Origin: Deinococcus sp045062605
GTDB lineage: Bacteria > Deinococcota > Deinococci > Deinococcales > Deinococcaceae
Assembly: GCF_045062605.1 (NCBI RefSeq)
Contig: NZ_JBJGDW010000009.1
Coordinates: 21,613-85,612, forward strand
DNA length: 64,000 nucleotides
Reading direction: 5' to 3'
Shown piece by piece: positions 9,348 to 20,573 of this stretch (the stretch's first letter is position 1; every line of letters starts with the position of its first letter). A program made the translations under genes and the position numbers. The notes beneath the pieces are model-generated. The model had not been told where the DNA came from, did not search any database, and saw only the letters and a program-made list of their open reading frames with translations.

Positions 9348-11218
9348 GTCTGACCTCTGGAACCGGCGCTGATGCGCGGCGCACCGTAGGTCTTCCACAG
9401 GCCCATCGCGTACCTCAGCGCCCAGATCGCCACGCCGCCCAGCAGCAGGCCCAGCCCCAGGCCGATAAACACGCGGGCCGCGCTGATCAGAAATGGCGTG
9501 TGGAAGTGCGAGAAGGTGTTGAGGATGCTCGACTGCCCCACCACCCCGGCCAGGATCAGCAGCCCGCTGAAGTAGCCCGGCAAGGTGCCGCTGAGGCCCA
9601 GCAACGCCAGCGGATGGGCGGCGATTTCCTTGAAACGCGGGCGGATGATCGAATCCTGCACCTCGCGCCGCAGGGACGCCTCGAAGGTGCTGGCCGAGCC
9701 GCCCGTGGCATTGCCACGCCGCTCGTACACCAGCGACAGCAGCACGAAACCCAGCGCCATCACGGCCACGTCGCCCAGCCGGATCGGGGCGGCGTAGATA
9801 TCCGCCGCCGTCTTGCGGATGTCCTGACGCGGCAGGAAGCTCAGGGCCACCAGCGTCAGCGGCAGCAGCAGCGTCAGGCCCACGCCCCGGAAAGGTTCGA
9901 GGCCCAGCGTGCTTTCCCGGCTGGCCCCCAGCGCCGAAACGAACAGGATGCCCACCAGACTCAGGCCCGTCGCCAGGAACCAGTCGGTGACCTTTGAACG
10001 CCGCAGCACCAGCCCCAGCGCCGGGAAGGCCACGGCGGCCACCAGCGCGGCACTCTCGAAGGGATGCAGGGTGTTCAGGCCGAAGGCCAGCAGCACCACC
10101 ACGCCCACCGCGACCACGCCCAGCCGCGTCAGCGGGAAGCTCAGGCCCAGCAGCAGCAGCGCGGCCAGCGGCCCGATCATGCTCAGCGCCTTCAGGACCG
10201 GACTGGGCGCAAAGGTGCCCACCTGTGGCATATCCAACTTCACGCCGGAACGCTTCAGCAGGTCCTGGGTGCGGCCCAGCATGTCCTCAGTCTCGTTGAT
10301 GGTGGGATAGGGGCGCAGGTACAGCAGCCGCATCCCGCGCTCACGGGCGGCCAGATTGTACTTGCTGGCCACGTCCAGCGGCTCCAGCCTGTTCTGGTAA
10401 CTGGGAGCCAGCGCGAACAGCCGCACCCCGCCGTGTGTGGGCACCAGTTCGTCCAGTCCGTCCTGAATGTTGCCCTCAATGATGGCCGGAAGACGTTTGC
10501 CCAGCGCCTTGTCCACCTGCGCCAGCAGGTCGGGGGTGCGCGCCCCGATCACCTCGTCGCCGGTAAAGGCGATAAACGGCACGTCTGGCCAGTCCGCGCC
10601 CACCTTGGCCGTCGGCACCGCAGCGTCCTGATAGGGGCGGTACACCACGACCAGACCCTGCTTTTTAAAGTCGTTCACTGCCGCCGTGTCCGGCCCGGCG
10701 GGCAGGAAGCGCGGGTCAGAGGGCCACTCGACCCAGGTTCGGCCCGCGATCTGCACGTCACGGGTGGGGATGGTGTAGCGGCTCCGCAGTTCCTCGGCAA
10801 TGGCCGGGGTGGAGGCGCGCATGTACACCGCATTGGTCTTGATTCCCTGCCCCGGAAAGTCCGCCGCCAGATCGGAGCCGTTTTTCAGGTACACCTCGCC
10901 GCGCTGTTCCAGGCTGGCAATGGTGTCCTCGTACAGCGCCACGCCGTTGACGCCCAGCGCCTTGTACTTGTCCAGCAGCGTCTGCGGCTCCAAGCCATAG
11001 CGGCGGGCCTGGATCACCAGCGCCGGGTAGTCCATCACCATGGCCGCCGTCTTCTGCGCCTGCTCGTACTGCACGCGCTGAAAGGCCAGCAGCAGCGCCG
11101 GAATCAGCGACAGCGCGATCAGCCCCAGCAACAGCGGTGTCCAGGGATGACGGGTGGCGGGCGGCAGCGAGGCGGGCGACATGGGGTGGGGCAGTGGGGC
11201 GCGGGTCGGGTCGGTCAC
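9344..11218 (-). CDS. DUF5693 family multispanning membrane protein
   Basis: A 624-residue membrane protein. One N-terminal helix (PWTPLLLGLIALSLIPALLLAF) is followed by a large extracytoplasmic domain (about 55-340, with VMDYPALVIQARRYGLEPQ and GVNGVALYEDTIASLEQRG) and then about eight C-terminal membrane segments. This fits DUF5693, a family often found next to csaB and presumed to act in cell-wall polymer export or modification; that role is inference. The GTG at 11218 lies 6 nt after TAGGAT, so the transcript is probably leaderless. Its stop overlaps the csaB start. Confidence 0.88.
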   Translation of the reverse strand: MTDPTRAPLPHPMSPASLPPATRHPWTPLLLGLIALSLIPALLLAFQRVQYEQAQKTAAMVMDYPALVIQARRYGLEPQTLLDKYKALGVNGVALYEDTIASLEQRGEVYLKNGSDLAADFPGQGIKTNAVYMRASTPAIAEELRSRYTIPTRDVQIAGRTWVEWPSDPRFLPAGPDTAAVNDFKKQGLVVVYRPYQDAAVPTAKVGADWPDVPFIAFTGDEVIGARTPDLLAQVDKALGKRLPAIIEGNIQDGLDELVPTHGGVRLFALAPSYQNRLEPLDVASKYNLAARERGMRLLYLRPYPTINETEDMLGRTQDLLKRSGVKLDMPQVGTFAPSPVLKALSMIGPLAALLLLGLSFPLTRLGVVAVGVVVLLAFGLNTLHPFESAALVAAVAFPALGLVLRRSKVTDWFLATGLSLVGILFVSALGASRESTLGLEPFRGVGLTLLLPLTLVALSFLPRQDIRKTAADIYAAPIRLGDVAVMALGFVLLSLVYERRGNATGGSASTFEASLRREVQDSIIRPRFKEIAAHPLALLGLSGTLPGYFSGLLILAGVVGQSSILNTFSHFHTPFLISAARVFIGLGLGLLLGGVAIWALRYAMGLWKTYGAPRISAGSRGQT

Positions 11219-11529
11219 GTTTACATCCTAGCGGCGAGACGGGGCGAGAGAGATGAAGCGGGCAAAAATCGGGGCATCCTAACGCCTGCGCCGGTGGGGC
11301 ACGTCAGCCGAAGGGTGGAGGGGAGAGAGGGCGGGAAACCTATACCCTGATAGAACTGAATACGTGGGTACAGGGCAGTCGGCAGGCTTCTATCTTGACT
11401 GAGTGCAAAAAGATCAGATGCCCGGAGCGACTCTCCTTTACCTCTGGCTTCATCCTCGAAATGCTCTGGACGTATTCAGAAGAACACCACCCTATTCGTT
11501 CTTAACGTATCAAAACTGAGATTTACGCC
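11219..11529. other. Intergenic region upstream of the putative TAC operon
   Basis: A 311-bp gap with no credible gene. It contains the leaderless promoter of the DUF5693 gene at its left edge. On the right, CTGAATACGT (11356-11365) and its exact reverse complement ACGTATTCAG (11470-11479) lie 104 bp apart, with a further ACGTAT at 11515-11520. These could be operator half-sites for the ribbon-helix-helix protein encoded downstream. Confidence 0.5.
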
Positions 11530-11973
11530 ATGAAACGATTTGAACCGAGTCAAGATAAAAGCCTGGGCAGTCGGGGGATCAGAGCATGGAAAGTGCCAAT
11601 GACGTATAACAAGTTGTCATACACTGGTGTGCAGGTAGAGCCGTGCGGGGAGCCGCCGGAAAGCTGCCTTCACAGAGGACTTGAATGGGACACCGGAAAT
11701 CTGGGTCACTGCAAACGCCTCACACCTGAGCAAATTGAAGTGGGGCTGGGAGGCGGGTATCTGGTTTACGACGACCCTCTGGAGTGCCGCTATCGAATTC
11801 TGTTCAGACTGACTCCACCTGACCAAAGAGGGTCGCCCAGAGTCGCCTCCATTTTCCGCCTGATCATCTCCACAGCGCAGGGCAGAATGCGCCCCGTCTC
11901 GGTTATGGTTGAAACTTCGGCGGCTATGAGAGCAGAGTTTTTTGAAGCACTTGAGGCAGGTGAAACCGAATGA
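11530..11973 (+). CDS. Putative BrnT-like toxin of a TA-chaperone operon
   Basis: A 147-residue protein with no confident family. Residues about 50-145 resemble the BrnT ribonuclease-toxin pattern: LEWDTGNLGHCKRLTPEQIEVGL matches the WDxxNxxxxxxHGxxxEEV start, and a strand-rich core ends in RPVSVMVETSAAMRAEFFEAL, where BrnT proteins have an R-x-IS-x-R-x-A...E motif. The N-terminal 50 residues are extra, and the alternative start MTYNKLSY (residue 24) may be the real one. Its ATGA overlap with a ribbon-helix-helix gene is the expected toxin-antitoxin layout. Function is inference. Confidence 0.5.
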   Translation: MKRFEPSQDKSLGSRGIRAWKVPMTYNKLSYTGVQVEPCGEPPESCLHRGLEWDTGNLGHCKRLTPEQIEVGLGGGYLVYDDPLECRYRILFRLTPPDQRGSPRVASIFRLIISTAQGRMRPVSVMVETSAAMRAEFFEALEAGETE

Positions 11974-12383
11974 CACAGACATCAAGAAAGCTCACGCGCA
12001 CACGTCCTGAAAATCAGGAGGCAGTTTCCTTTCGCTTACCCACTGGCCTTCTGGAACGCCTGGATGAGACTGTGCAAGCTGAAGGCTCATCCCGTACTGC
12101 GGTGATCCGCTCAGCACTGGCGGTTTACCACCGTTTAGCTAAGGGTGGAACACTGCTGGTCCCGGCGACGGTTAAAACGCAGGAACAATTGAGAATGCTT
12201 GGTGAACTAAAACAATGTCCCGAAGAAACTTTGGCTGGCGAATTGCTAAAGAATGGTGTGGAGCAGTCCATCGCAAAAGATCAGAAGGGCTGGAATGCCT
12301 CTTTGACGTTTCGTGCTGTCAGAACCTCGCCCCAGTCTCAGCGTGTTCAGGCCATATATGTTAAGGACATGATCGCTCAATGA
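11970..12383 (+). CDS. Ribbon-helix-helix protein, putative antitoxin
   Basis: A 137-residue protein. Residues about 16-60 read as a MetJ/Arc/CopG ribbon-helix-helix domain: EAVSFRLPTGLLERLDETVQ for the strand and first helix, then GSSRTAVIRSALAVYHRL. The remaining 75 residues are not part of the DNA-binding fold and end in a hydrophobic segment (RVQAIYVKDMIAQ). In toxin-antitoxin-chaperone systems the antitoxin has a C-terminal chaperone-addiction tail, so this segment is a candidate. ATGA overlaps at both ends join it to its neighbours. BrnA antitoxins are also ribbon-helix-helix proteins. Confidence 0.7.
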   Translation: MTQTSRKLTRTRPENQEAVSFRLPTGLLERLDETVQAEGSSRTAVIRSALAVYHRLAKGGTLLVPATVKTQEQLRMLGELKQCPEETLAGELLKNGVEQSIAKDQKGWNASLTFRAVRTSPQSQRVQAIYVKDMIAQ

Positions 12384-12835
12384 ACAAATTGCGTGATGTT
12401 ATATCTGTGGCAAGCATCTCTGTTGATGATGTAAATTGGAGTGTCAGCGGGATTGATGCTGAGAACAATTTAAATTTCGCCATTAATAATGATTTTCAAA
12501 GCTTAGATGATCCCCCAAACAGCGTTAGATCGTCTACTGAATTCATTTTTAAGGGTGAAAATAAAATATATTTTCAATGCGAGGTCAAAGTGGTGGTTTC
12601 CATGCCAGGCTTCAGTTTTGAACAAATCACTGGTGATCTTGAAAATCGTAAGTTTATCGAGGGGGTTTGTACGGAAATGGCAATGGGTCACGCTAGAAAT
12701 ATGTTGATATACGCCACGTCAATGGCTGGACTAGGCATACCAGTCCTTCTAAGTGGTGTCATGTCGACAGCGTTTGTCTCCGAAAAATCCTCAGGGGTTG
12801 TAGGTGAGGAAGCCGGAGAAACATCTGAAGAGTAA
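12380..12835 (+). CDS. SecB-like chaperone, putative TAC component
   Basis: A 151-residue AT-rich gene. The C-terminal half lines up by eye with SecB: YFQCEV against FLCEV, then CTEMAMGHARNMLIYAT against CPNILFPYARECITSM, then GLGIPVLL at the GTFPQLNL position, and an acidic tail EEAGETSEE as in SecB. The N-terminal half has the matching strand-rich layout. I infer a SecB-fold chaperone that would stabilise the upstream antitoxin, as SecB-like proteins do in TAC modules. It overlaps the antitoxin gene by ATGA. Base composition differs strongly from the flanking miaB, a sign of horizontal acquisition. Confidence 0.58.
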   Translation: MNKLRDVISVASISVDDVNWSVSGIDAENNLNFAINNDFQSLDDPPNSVRSSTEFIFKGENKIYFQCEVKVVVSMPGFSFEQITGDLENRKFIEGVCTEMAMGHARNMLIYATSMAGLGIPVLLSGVMSTAFVSEKSSGVVGEEAGETSEE

Positions 12836-12945
12836 ATCTCTCCTGCCCACGCGCTACACTCCACTGTCACGCCCAGGCAGGCGCGAGGGAAGGCCCCGGA
12901 ATCCATCCGGCCAGCCGAGAGGAGAAGTGTTATGGAAGTGGGCAG

Positions 12946-14325
12946 ATGAAGGCACACATGATCACCTACGGGTGTCAGATGAACGAGTACGACTCGCACC
13001 TGGTCCAGTCGCAACTGGTCAGCTTCGGCGCGGATCTGGTGGACAGCATCGACGAGGCCGATTTCGTGCTGGTCAACACCTGCGCGGTGCGCGGCAAGCC
13101 GGTGGACAAGGTTCGCAGCCTGCTGGGCCAACTGCGCAAGGTCAAATCCCAGCGTCCCCTGGTGGTGGGCATGATGGGCTGTCTGGCGCAACTTGAGGAA
13201 GGCCAGCAGATGGCCCGCAAGTTCGAGGTGGACGTGCTGCTGGGGCCGGGCAGTCTGCTAGACATCGGCACGGCGCTGGAGAGCAACGGTCGTTTCTGGG
13301 GCCTGCAATTCAAGGACGAGCTGCACGAACACATCCCGCCCTCGCCGACGGGCAAGTTGCAGGCGCACCTGACCATCATGCGCGGCTGTGACCACCACTG
13401 CACCTACTGCATCGTGCCCACCACGCGCGGCCCGCAGGTGAGCCGCTCGCCCGACGACATCCTGCGCGAGCTGGACCTGCAACTGGCGGCAGGGGTGCAG
13501 GAAGTCACGCTGCTGGGCCAGAACGTGAACGCTTACGGCGTGGACGGCGGCGCGAGGCTGGCAGGCTATCCATCGTTCGCCGATCTGCTGCGAATGGTGG
13601 GCAAGAGTGGCGTGAGGCGCATCAAGTTCACCACCAGCCACCCCATGAACTTCACCGAGGACGTGGCCGCCGCGATGGCCGAGACCCCCGCCGTCTGCGA
13701 TTTCGTGCATCTGCCGGTGCAGAGCGGAAGCAGCCGCGTGCTGCGCCGCATGGCCCGCGAATACAGCCGCGAGACGTACCTGGGCCACATCGCCGCCATC
13801 AAGAAGCATCTACCCAACGTGGTGCTGGCCACCGACATCATCGTGGGCTTTCCCGGCGAGACCGAGGAAGACTTTCAGGAAACCCTGAGCCTGTATGACG
13901 AGGTGGGCTACGACAGCGCCTACATGTTCATCTACTCGCCGCGCCCCGGCACCCCCAGCTACAAGCACTTCGAGGACCTGCCGCGCGAGCTGAAGACCGA
14001 ACGCCTGCAACGCCTGATCGTGAAGCAGAAGGAATGGAGCAAACTTCGCAATGCCACGAAGGTCGGCACGGTGCAGGAAGTCCTGCTGCGCGGCGACGCC
14101 CACACCGAGGGTTTTTTAGAGGGCCACACGCGTGGCAACCATCCCACCGTGGTGCCCAAGGCATTCGGCGCAGAGGGCGCAGGCGTGTATCCGGTGCTGA
14201 TCGGCCACAGCACCCCGCACATGCTGTATGGCCAGATCGTGGGCGCGGACGGCCAGCCCTTGCCGGAAATCCCCAGGCTGGAAGCCCAGGCGGCGGCGCT
14301 GATCAGTCCGTTGCAGATGGCGTAA
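12946..14325 (+). CDS. miaB: tRNA-2-methylthio-N6-dimethylallyladenosine synthase MiaB
   Basis: A radical-SAM methylthiotransferase that modifies i6A37 of tRNAs reading UNN codons. The N-terminal UPF0004 cluster cysteines are Cys10 (YGCQMN), Cys46 (NTCAVR) and Cys79 (MGCLAQ). The radical-SAM CxxxCxxC is Cys148-Cys152-Cys155 in RGCDHHCTYC. A C-terminal TRAM domain follows around 380-440. The length is 459 residues. A GGAAG-type ribosome site about 7 nt before the ATG supports the start. An intrinsic terminator follows directly. Confidence 0.96.
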   Translation: MKAHMITYGCQMNEYDSHLVQSQLVSFGADLVDSIDEADFVLVNTCAVRGKPVDKVRSLLGQLRKVKSQRPLVVGMMGCLAQLEEGQQMARKFEVDVLLGPGSLLDIGTALESNGRFWGLQFKDELHEHIPPSPTGKLQAHLTIMRGCDHHCTYCIVPTTRGPQVSRSPDDILRELDLQLAAGVQEVTLLGQNVNAYGVDGGARLAGYPSFADLLRMVGKSGVRRIKFTTSHPMNFTEDVAAAMAETPAVCDFVHLPVQSGSSRVLRRMAREYSRETYLGHIAAIKKHLPNVVLATDIIVGFPGETEEDFQETLSLYDEVGYDSAYMFIYSPRPGTPSYKHFEDLPRELKTERLQRLIVKQKEWSKLRNATKVGTVQEVLLRGDAHTEGFLEGHTRGNHPTVVPKAFGAEGAGVYPVLIGHSTPHMLYGQIVGADGQPLPEIPRLEAQAAALISPLQMA

Positions 14326-14342
14326 AGACCACGACAGCACAG

Positions 14343-14370
14343 GCCCTCTCTGCATGGAGAGGGCTTTTTT
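14343..14370 (+). terminator. miaB intrinsic terminator
   Basis: GCCCTCTC (14343-14350) pairs with GAGAGGGC (14357-14364) across a 6-nt loop, followed by six T (14365-14370). It begins 17 nt past the miaB stop. Confidence 0.9.
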
Positions 14371-14421
14371 ATTCTTGCTTCAGTAGCAGGCGACAGCAGC
14401 GATCCAGCGGTGATCAGGGGG

Positions 14422-14895
14422 CTACTTGATGTCCACCTGAAACGCTGGGACCTTCACCTGAATGGTGCGGAAGCCGTCTGCGCCCGTGCCGTCGGAGGCC
14501 AGCTTGACGTTGACACTGGCCTGGGCTTCCAAGGTGCGGAGGCCGGTTTCCTGCGGGAATTCCACCACGGCCTGGATGCGCTCGCCAATGTTCCACGCCC
14601 TGGGCGGCAGGTACGAGGCCACGCACACCTGGAACTGCCCGTACTTCAGGTCCGGCTGCCCAGTCTTGCCCATGTCCAGCACGCTGAGACTGAAGGGCCG
14701 GGGGCAATCGTTCTTGAGCAGCAGGTTATGCGGGCCGAGGTTGACCAGCGTGACGGTCAGCAGCCGCCCATTGACGCTGACGCCGGAGCTGATCTGGGTC
14801 TGCGGCAGGGTGACACGCGGGGCGCATGAAGTGGCGGCCAGCGCCAGACCCGCCAGCAGAAGACGCGGAGACAACAAGGGGAAGAGGCGCAACAT
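14422..14895 (-). CDS. Putative lipoprotein, possibly BsuPI-like
   Basis: A 157-residue protein with a hydrophobic signal (LFPLLSPRLLLAGLALAAT) and a lipobox LAATSC, so it is likely a membrane-anchored lipoprotein. The mature part is beta-rich (LLTVTLVNLGPHNLLLKNDC, GQFQVCVASYLPPRAWNIGERIQ) and loosely resembles the BsuPI-type immunoglobulin-like domain; I would not insist on that. The ATG at 14895 is chosen over 14958 because TACCCT ends 7 nt before it, the local leaderless pattern, and because the lipobox is then correctly spaced. Confidence 0.65.
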   Translation of the reverse strand: MLRLFPLLSPRLLLAGLALAATSCAPRVTLPQTQISSGVSVNGRLLTVTLVNLGPHNLLLKNDCPRPFSLSVLDMGKTGQPDLKYGQFQVCVASYLPPRAWNIGERIQAVVEFPQETGLRTLEAQASVNVKLASDGTGADGFRTIQVKVPAFQVDIK

Positions 14896-15333
14896 GGCGT
14901 CCAGGGTAACAGTCCGCTTCTGAGAAAGCGCGTGGAGCGGTCCCTGCGGACGCGTCATCTGGTGGGAAACCGGACCAGGGAATCTGGTGAAAAATCAGAT
15001 CAGGGGGCTTCGCTTGTCCCGACGGGCACACGAAAAAATAGTTCTGGAAAACTAGTTCTGCAAAACCAGTATGCCGTTCCAATTCATAGCCCATAGAGGT
15101 CCAGATCGGCACCCACCACCCGCAGTTGCGAGCTGGATTTCTGCCTCCTAGCACAGGTGCGGCGCGTTTCAACCCTGCGCCTTCAGCAAATGCTGGCCCA
15201 GTTCACACTAAGCCGGATGACCTACGCTATGATGCGCGCGTTCAAACACTAGACAGGTGACAGGCCGGGCCACTTCGAGCTTTGCGCTCTCATATTGGCC
15301 TACCCCACCCGTCAACCCTTTTCAGGAGGCTCC
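14896..15333. other. Intergenic region with tandem 14-bp repeat
   Basis: A 438-bp gap with no convincing gene. TAGTTCTGGAAAAC (15039-15052) is followed immediately by TAGTTCTGCAAAAC (15053-15066), an exact-period tandem repeat with one mismatch that might be a regulator site. Further right, TTCACA (15202-15207) and TACGCT/TATGAT (15223-15233) are possible promoter elements for the peptide-binding-protein gene, but the spacing is not ideal. Confidence 0.5.
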
Positions 15334-17064
<1,731 letters not shown>

Positions 17065-17097
17065 GCGTTTTTGCTGTGACCTGATGTGCCTGTAAGG

Positions 17098-17142
17098 GGC
17101 AGGCGGGGCGACCACGAACGCGGGTTGCCCCGCCTGCCTTTT
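17098..17142 (+). terminator. Terminator or attenuator between binding protein and permeases
   Basis: GGCAGGCGGGGC (17098-17109) pairs perfectly with GCCCCGCCTGCC (17127-17138), followed by TTTTCT. It separates the peptide-binding-protein gene from the permease genes. Confidence 0.85.
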
Positions 17143-17200
17143 CTCCAGCTCTTGTCCCAGGCGTCACTTTGCTCTCTTCTCTCTGTAAACTGAGGCCCAG

Positions 17201-18223
17201 ATGCTTAATTTCACCATTCGACGGCTGGTTCAGATTCCTCTGGTCATGCTGATCCTCTCGGTCATCGTGATCGGCCTGACCCAACTGCTCACGCCCGAAC
17301 AGCGCGCCGCGCCTTATATCCGCAGCGAGCAACAGGCCGCCCGCCTGGAGCAGATCATCACTGAGCGTGGCCTGCGCGATCCCTTCCCCGTGCAGTACGG
17401 GCGCTGGTTTTCCAACGTCGTCAAGGGCGACCTGGGCTATTCCAAGGCCAGCAATAAAGAGGTGACGGCCACCATCGCTGAGCGCCTCCCTAATACCATT
17501 GAACTGGCGCTGGTGACGGCTGTTCCTATCCTGCTGATCTCGATCTGGCTGGGCACGCTGAGTGCGCTGCACAAGGACAAATTGATCGATCAGATCCTGC
17601 GGGTGGTGGTGGTGTTCGGTTACAGCCTGCCCACATTTGTGCTGGGGATTGTCCTGCTGGCGGTCTTCTACGCGTATCTGGGCTGGCTGCCCGGCGCAGG
17701 GCAACTGGACATCATCAACCAGTTCGCGGTGGGCGACCTGAAACGCTACACCGGCATGATGACCGTGGACGCCGCGCTGAACGGGCGCTGGGACATCGCT
17801 TGGGACGCGCTACGCCACATGATCCTACCCGCCGTGACACTGCTGGTCGTGCTGAGCGCCAACCTGGTCAAGGTGATGCGCAACAGCATGCTGGAGGTGC
17901 TGACCAGCGATTACGTCCGCACCGCCCGCGCCAAGGGACTGTCCTCGAAGGTGGTCAACGGCAAGCACGCCCGCCGCAATGCGCTGCTGCCCATCGTAAC
18001 GCTGGGCGGCTTTCTGGTGATCGGGTTGCTGGGCGGCTCGATCATCACCGAGACCATCTTCGCTTACCCCGGTATCGGGCAGTGGTTCGTGCAGGCCGCG
18101 CTGCAACTGGACATCGCCGGGGTCATGGGCTTTACCCTGCTCTCGGCGCTGCTGGTGGTCATCATGAGTACGGCGGTGGACCTGCTGTACGGCGTTCTCG
18201 ACCCCCGCGTGAGGTTCTTCTGA
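17201..18223 (+). CDS. Peptide ABC transporter permease (DppB type)
   Basis: An inner-membrane permease of 340 residues. It starts with the DppB-type MLNFTIRRLVQIPLVMLILSVIVIGLTQL helix and carries the large periplasmic loop before the core helices. The EAA coupling loop (DYVRTARAKGLSSKVVNGKHARRNALLPIVTLGG) contacts the ATPase. A TAAACT -10-like box lies 9 nt before the ATG together with a GAGG site, so the permeases may have their own promoter after the terminator at 17098-17142. The partner permease follows 31 nt downstream. Confidence 0.93.
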   Translation: MLNFTIRRLVQIPLVMLILSVIVIGLTQLLTPEQRAAPYIRSEQQAARLEQIITERGLRDPFPVQYGRWFSNVVKGDLGYSKASNKEVTATIAERLPNTIELALVTAVPILLISIWLGTLSALHKDKLIDQILRVVVVFGYSLPTFVLGIVLLAVFYAYLGWLPGAGQLDIINQFAVGDLKRYTGMMTVDAALNGRWDIAWDALRHMILPAVTLLVVLSANLVKVMRNSMLEVLTSDYVRTARAKGLSSKVVNGKHARRNALLPIVTLGGFLVIGLLGGSIITETIFAYPGIGQWFVQAALQLDIAGVMGFTLLSALLVVIMSTAVDLLYGVLDPRVRFF

Positions 18224-18254
18224 TGCTCCGCCTAAATCCGGTCAGGAGGACCAC

Positions 18255-19283
<1,029 letters not shown>

Positions 19284-19297
19284 GTCCGGCCACCGAG

Positions 19298-19336
19298 GCG
19301 CGGCGTGTGGAAGCCATTCCCACCGCCGCGCTCTTT
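19298..19336 (+). terminator. Probable terminator of the peptide permease genes
   Basis: GCGCGGCG (19298-19305) pairs with CGCCGCGC (19324-19331), extended by a GTGG/CCAC pair, followed by the weak T-tract TCTTTC. It lies 15 nt past the stop. Confidence 0.6.
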
Positions 19337-19391
19337 CGATGTCTTTGACGATGGCGTCTTGCGTATCTCAGGGCCGAAGTAGACTATCCCC

Positions 19392-19943
19392 ATGACCGAA
19401 CCCGCCTACCAGACCATGACGGAAGAGGAATACCTGCGCTGGGACGGTCCACGGGATGCCAAATGGGAATTCGTGGACGGCTTTATCTATGCCCAGGCAG
19501 GAGCCAGCAAACCGCATGGCCTCATTGCCGGGAATATCCTCCGGGTTCTCCTGAATGCGGCTGAGGACGGCCCCTGCTATGTCATTCCCAGTGACCTTAA
19601 AGTGCGCGTCTACCGCGATGGGCGTCCCCGCTACTACCTGCCGGACATCGTGGTGGTGTGCGAATCGAACATGGTGGGCAACGTCGAAACCCAGCCCTGC
19701 CTGATCGTCGAAATCCTGAGCGCCAGCACCCGCTCGGTGGACGAGACCTTCAAGGCCAGCGACTATCAGCGATTGGAGAGTTTGCAGGGCTATCTGCTGG
19801 TGGACAGTGAGCGGCAGGGGGTCATGTTCCACCGCCGCACCGCACAGGGCTGGCAACTGGAAGCGGTGGACGAGTCGGTGCAGTTGCCGTGTCTGGACGT
19901 GTCGCTGAGTGTGGATGCGATTTACCGGAATGTGCCGCTGTAA
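19392..19943 (+). CDS. Uma2 family endonuclease (DUF820), copy 1
   Basis: A 183-residue Uma2/DUF820 protein with a PD-(D/E)XK-like fold. Visible active-site elements are the acidic EEEYLRWDGPRDAKWEFVDGFIY, the LPDIVVVCE strand, IVEILSASTRSVDETFKASDY with the E-x-L and Lys positions, and a closing hydrophobic strand. The family is widespread and its biological role is unsettled. TAGACT ends 6 nt before the ATG, a leaderless start. A second, diverged copy follows 38 nt downstream with its own promoter, so the pair is a tandem duplication rather than an operon. Confidence 0.87.
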   Translation: MTEPAYQTMTEEEYLRWDGPRDAKWEFVDGFIYAQAGASKPHGLIAGNILRVLLNAAEDGPCYVIPSDLKVRVYRDGRPRYYLPDIVVVCESNMVGNVETQPCLIVEILSASTRSVDETFKASDYQRLESLQGYLLVDSERQGVMFHRRTAQGWQLEAVDESVQLPCLDVSLSVDAIYRNVPL

Positions 19944-19981
19944 TGCTGCTGGCTCACAGCAACGTGAAGTAAGATACCCCC

Positions 19982-20566
19982 ATGACCAGTTCGGCCCTCC
20001 AGAAAATCAGCGAGGCAGATTACCTCCGCACGGAGGAACACAGTCCGTTCAAGCGTGAGTACGTTGACGGCTTCGTGTACGCCCTGCACGGCGAGGACAG
20101 TCCAAACGCTCAGGCTGGCGCACTCAGCAGGCATGGGCTGATCGGCACAAATATTATTGCCGCCCTGCACCGTCCCGCGCTGCGCCAGGGGTGCAAAGTC
20201 TATGCCAGCGATATGCGCGTGCGAATCCAGGCCAGGGGCGCGCGCTACTACTACCCTGATGTCGTGCTGACCTGCGAGGACATGGCCGACGACGCCAGAT
20301 ATTGCAGCAGTCCGTGTCTTCTCGTCGAGGTGCTGAGCCAGAGTACGCAGGTGGTAGGCCGGGGCCAGAAACTTTCCGAGTACACGGCGTTGCCCAGCCT
20401 TCAGGGGTATCTGATGGTGGACACGGCCACCCGCGCCGCCCGGCTGTACACCCGTGAGGGCGACGGTTGGGGCGAGCAGTATGTCGAGGGCTCTGGATCG
20501 CTCCGGCTGCCCTACGTACCTGTGGAGCTGATGCTGGACGGGTTGTACGAGGGGACGAGCCTTTAA
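19982..20566 (+). CDS. Uma2 family endonuclease (DUF820), copy 2
   Basis: A 194-residue paralogue of the preceding gene. The motifs match (KREYVDGFVYA, YYPDVVLTCED, LLVEVLSQSTQVV, GQKLSEYTALPSLQGYLMVD), while an insertion of about ten residues (SPNAQAGALSR) precedes the conserved HGLIG. TAAGAT ends 6 nt before the ATG, a leaderless start, so it is transcribed on its own. Its 3' end lies 7 bp from that of the convergent DUF559 gene. Confidence 0.87.
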   Translation: MTSSALQKISEADYLRTEEHSPFKREYVDGFVYALHGEDSPNAQAGALSRHGLIGTNIIAALHRPALRQGCKVYASDMRVRIQARGARYYYPDVVLTCEDMADDARYCSSPCLLVEVLSQSTQVVGRGQKLSEYTALPSLQGYLMVDTATRAARLYTREGDGWGEQYVEGSGSLRLPYVPVELMLDGLYEGTSL

Positions 20567-20573
20567 CCCAGTT

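Noticed and set aside
14726..15172. Minus-strand frame covering the gap upstream of the peptide importer
   Set aside because: No ribosome site or local -10 pattern, overlaps the lipoprotein gene in another frame, and has no recognisable fold.
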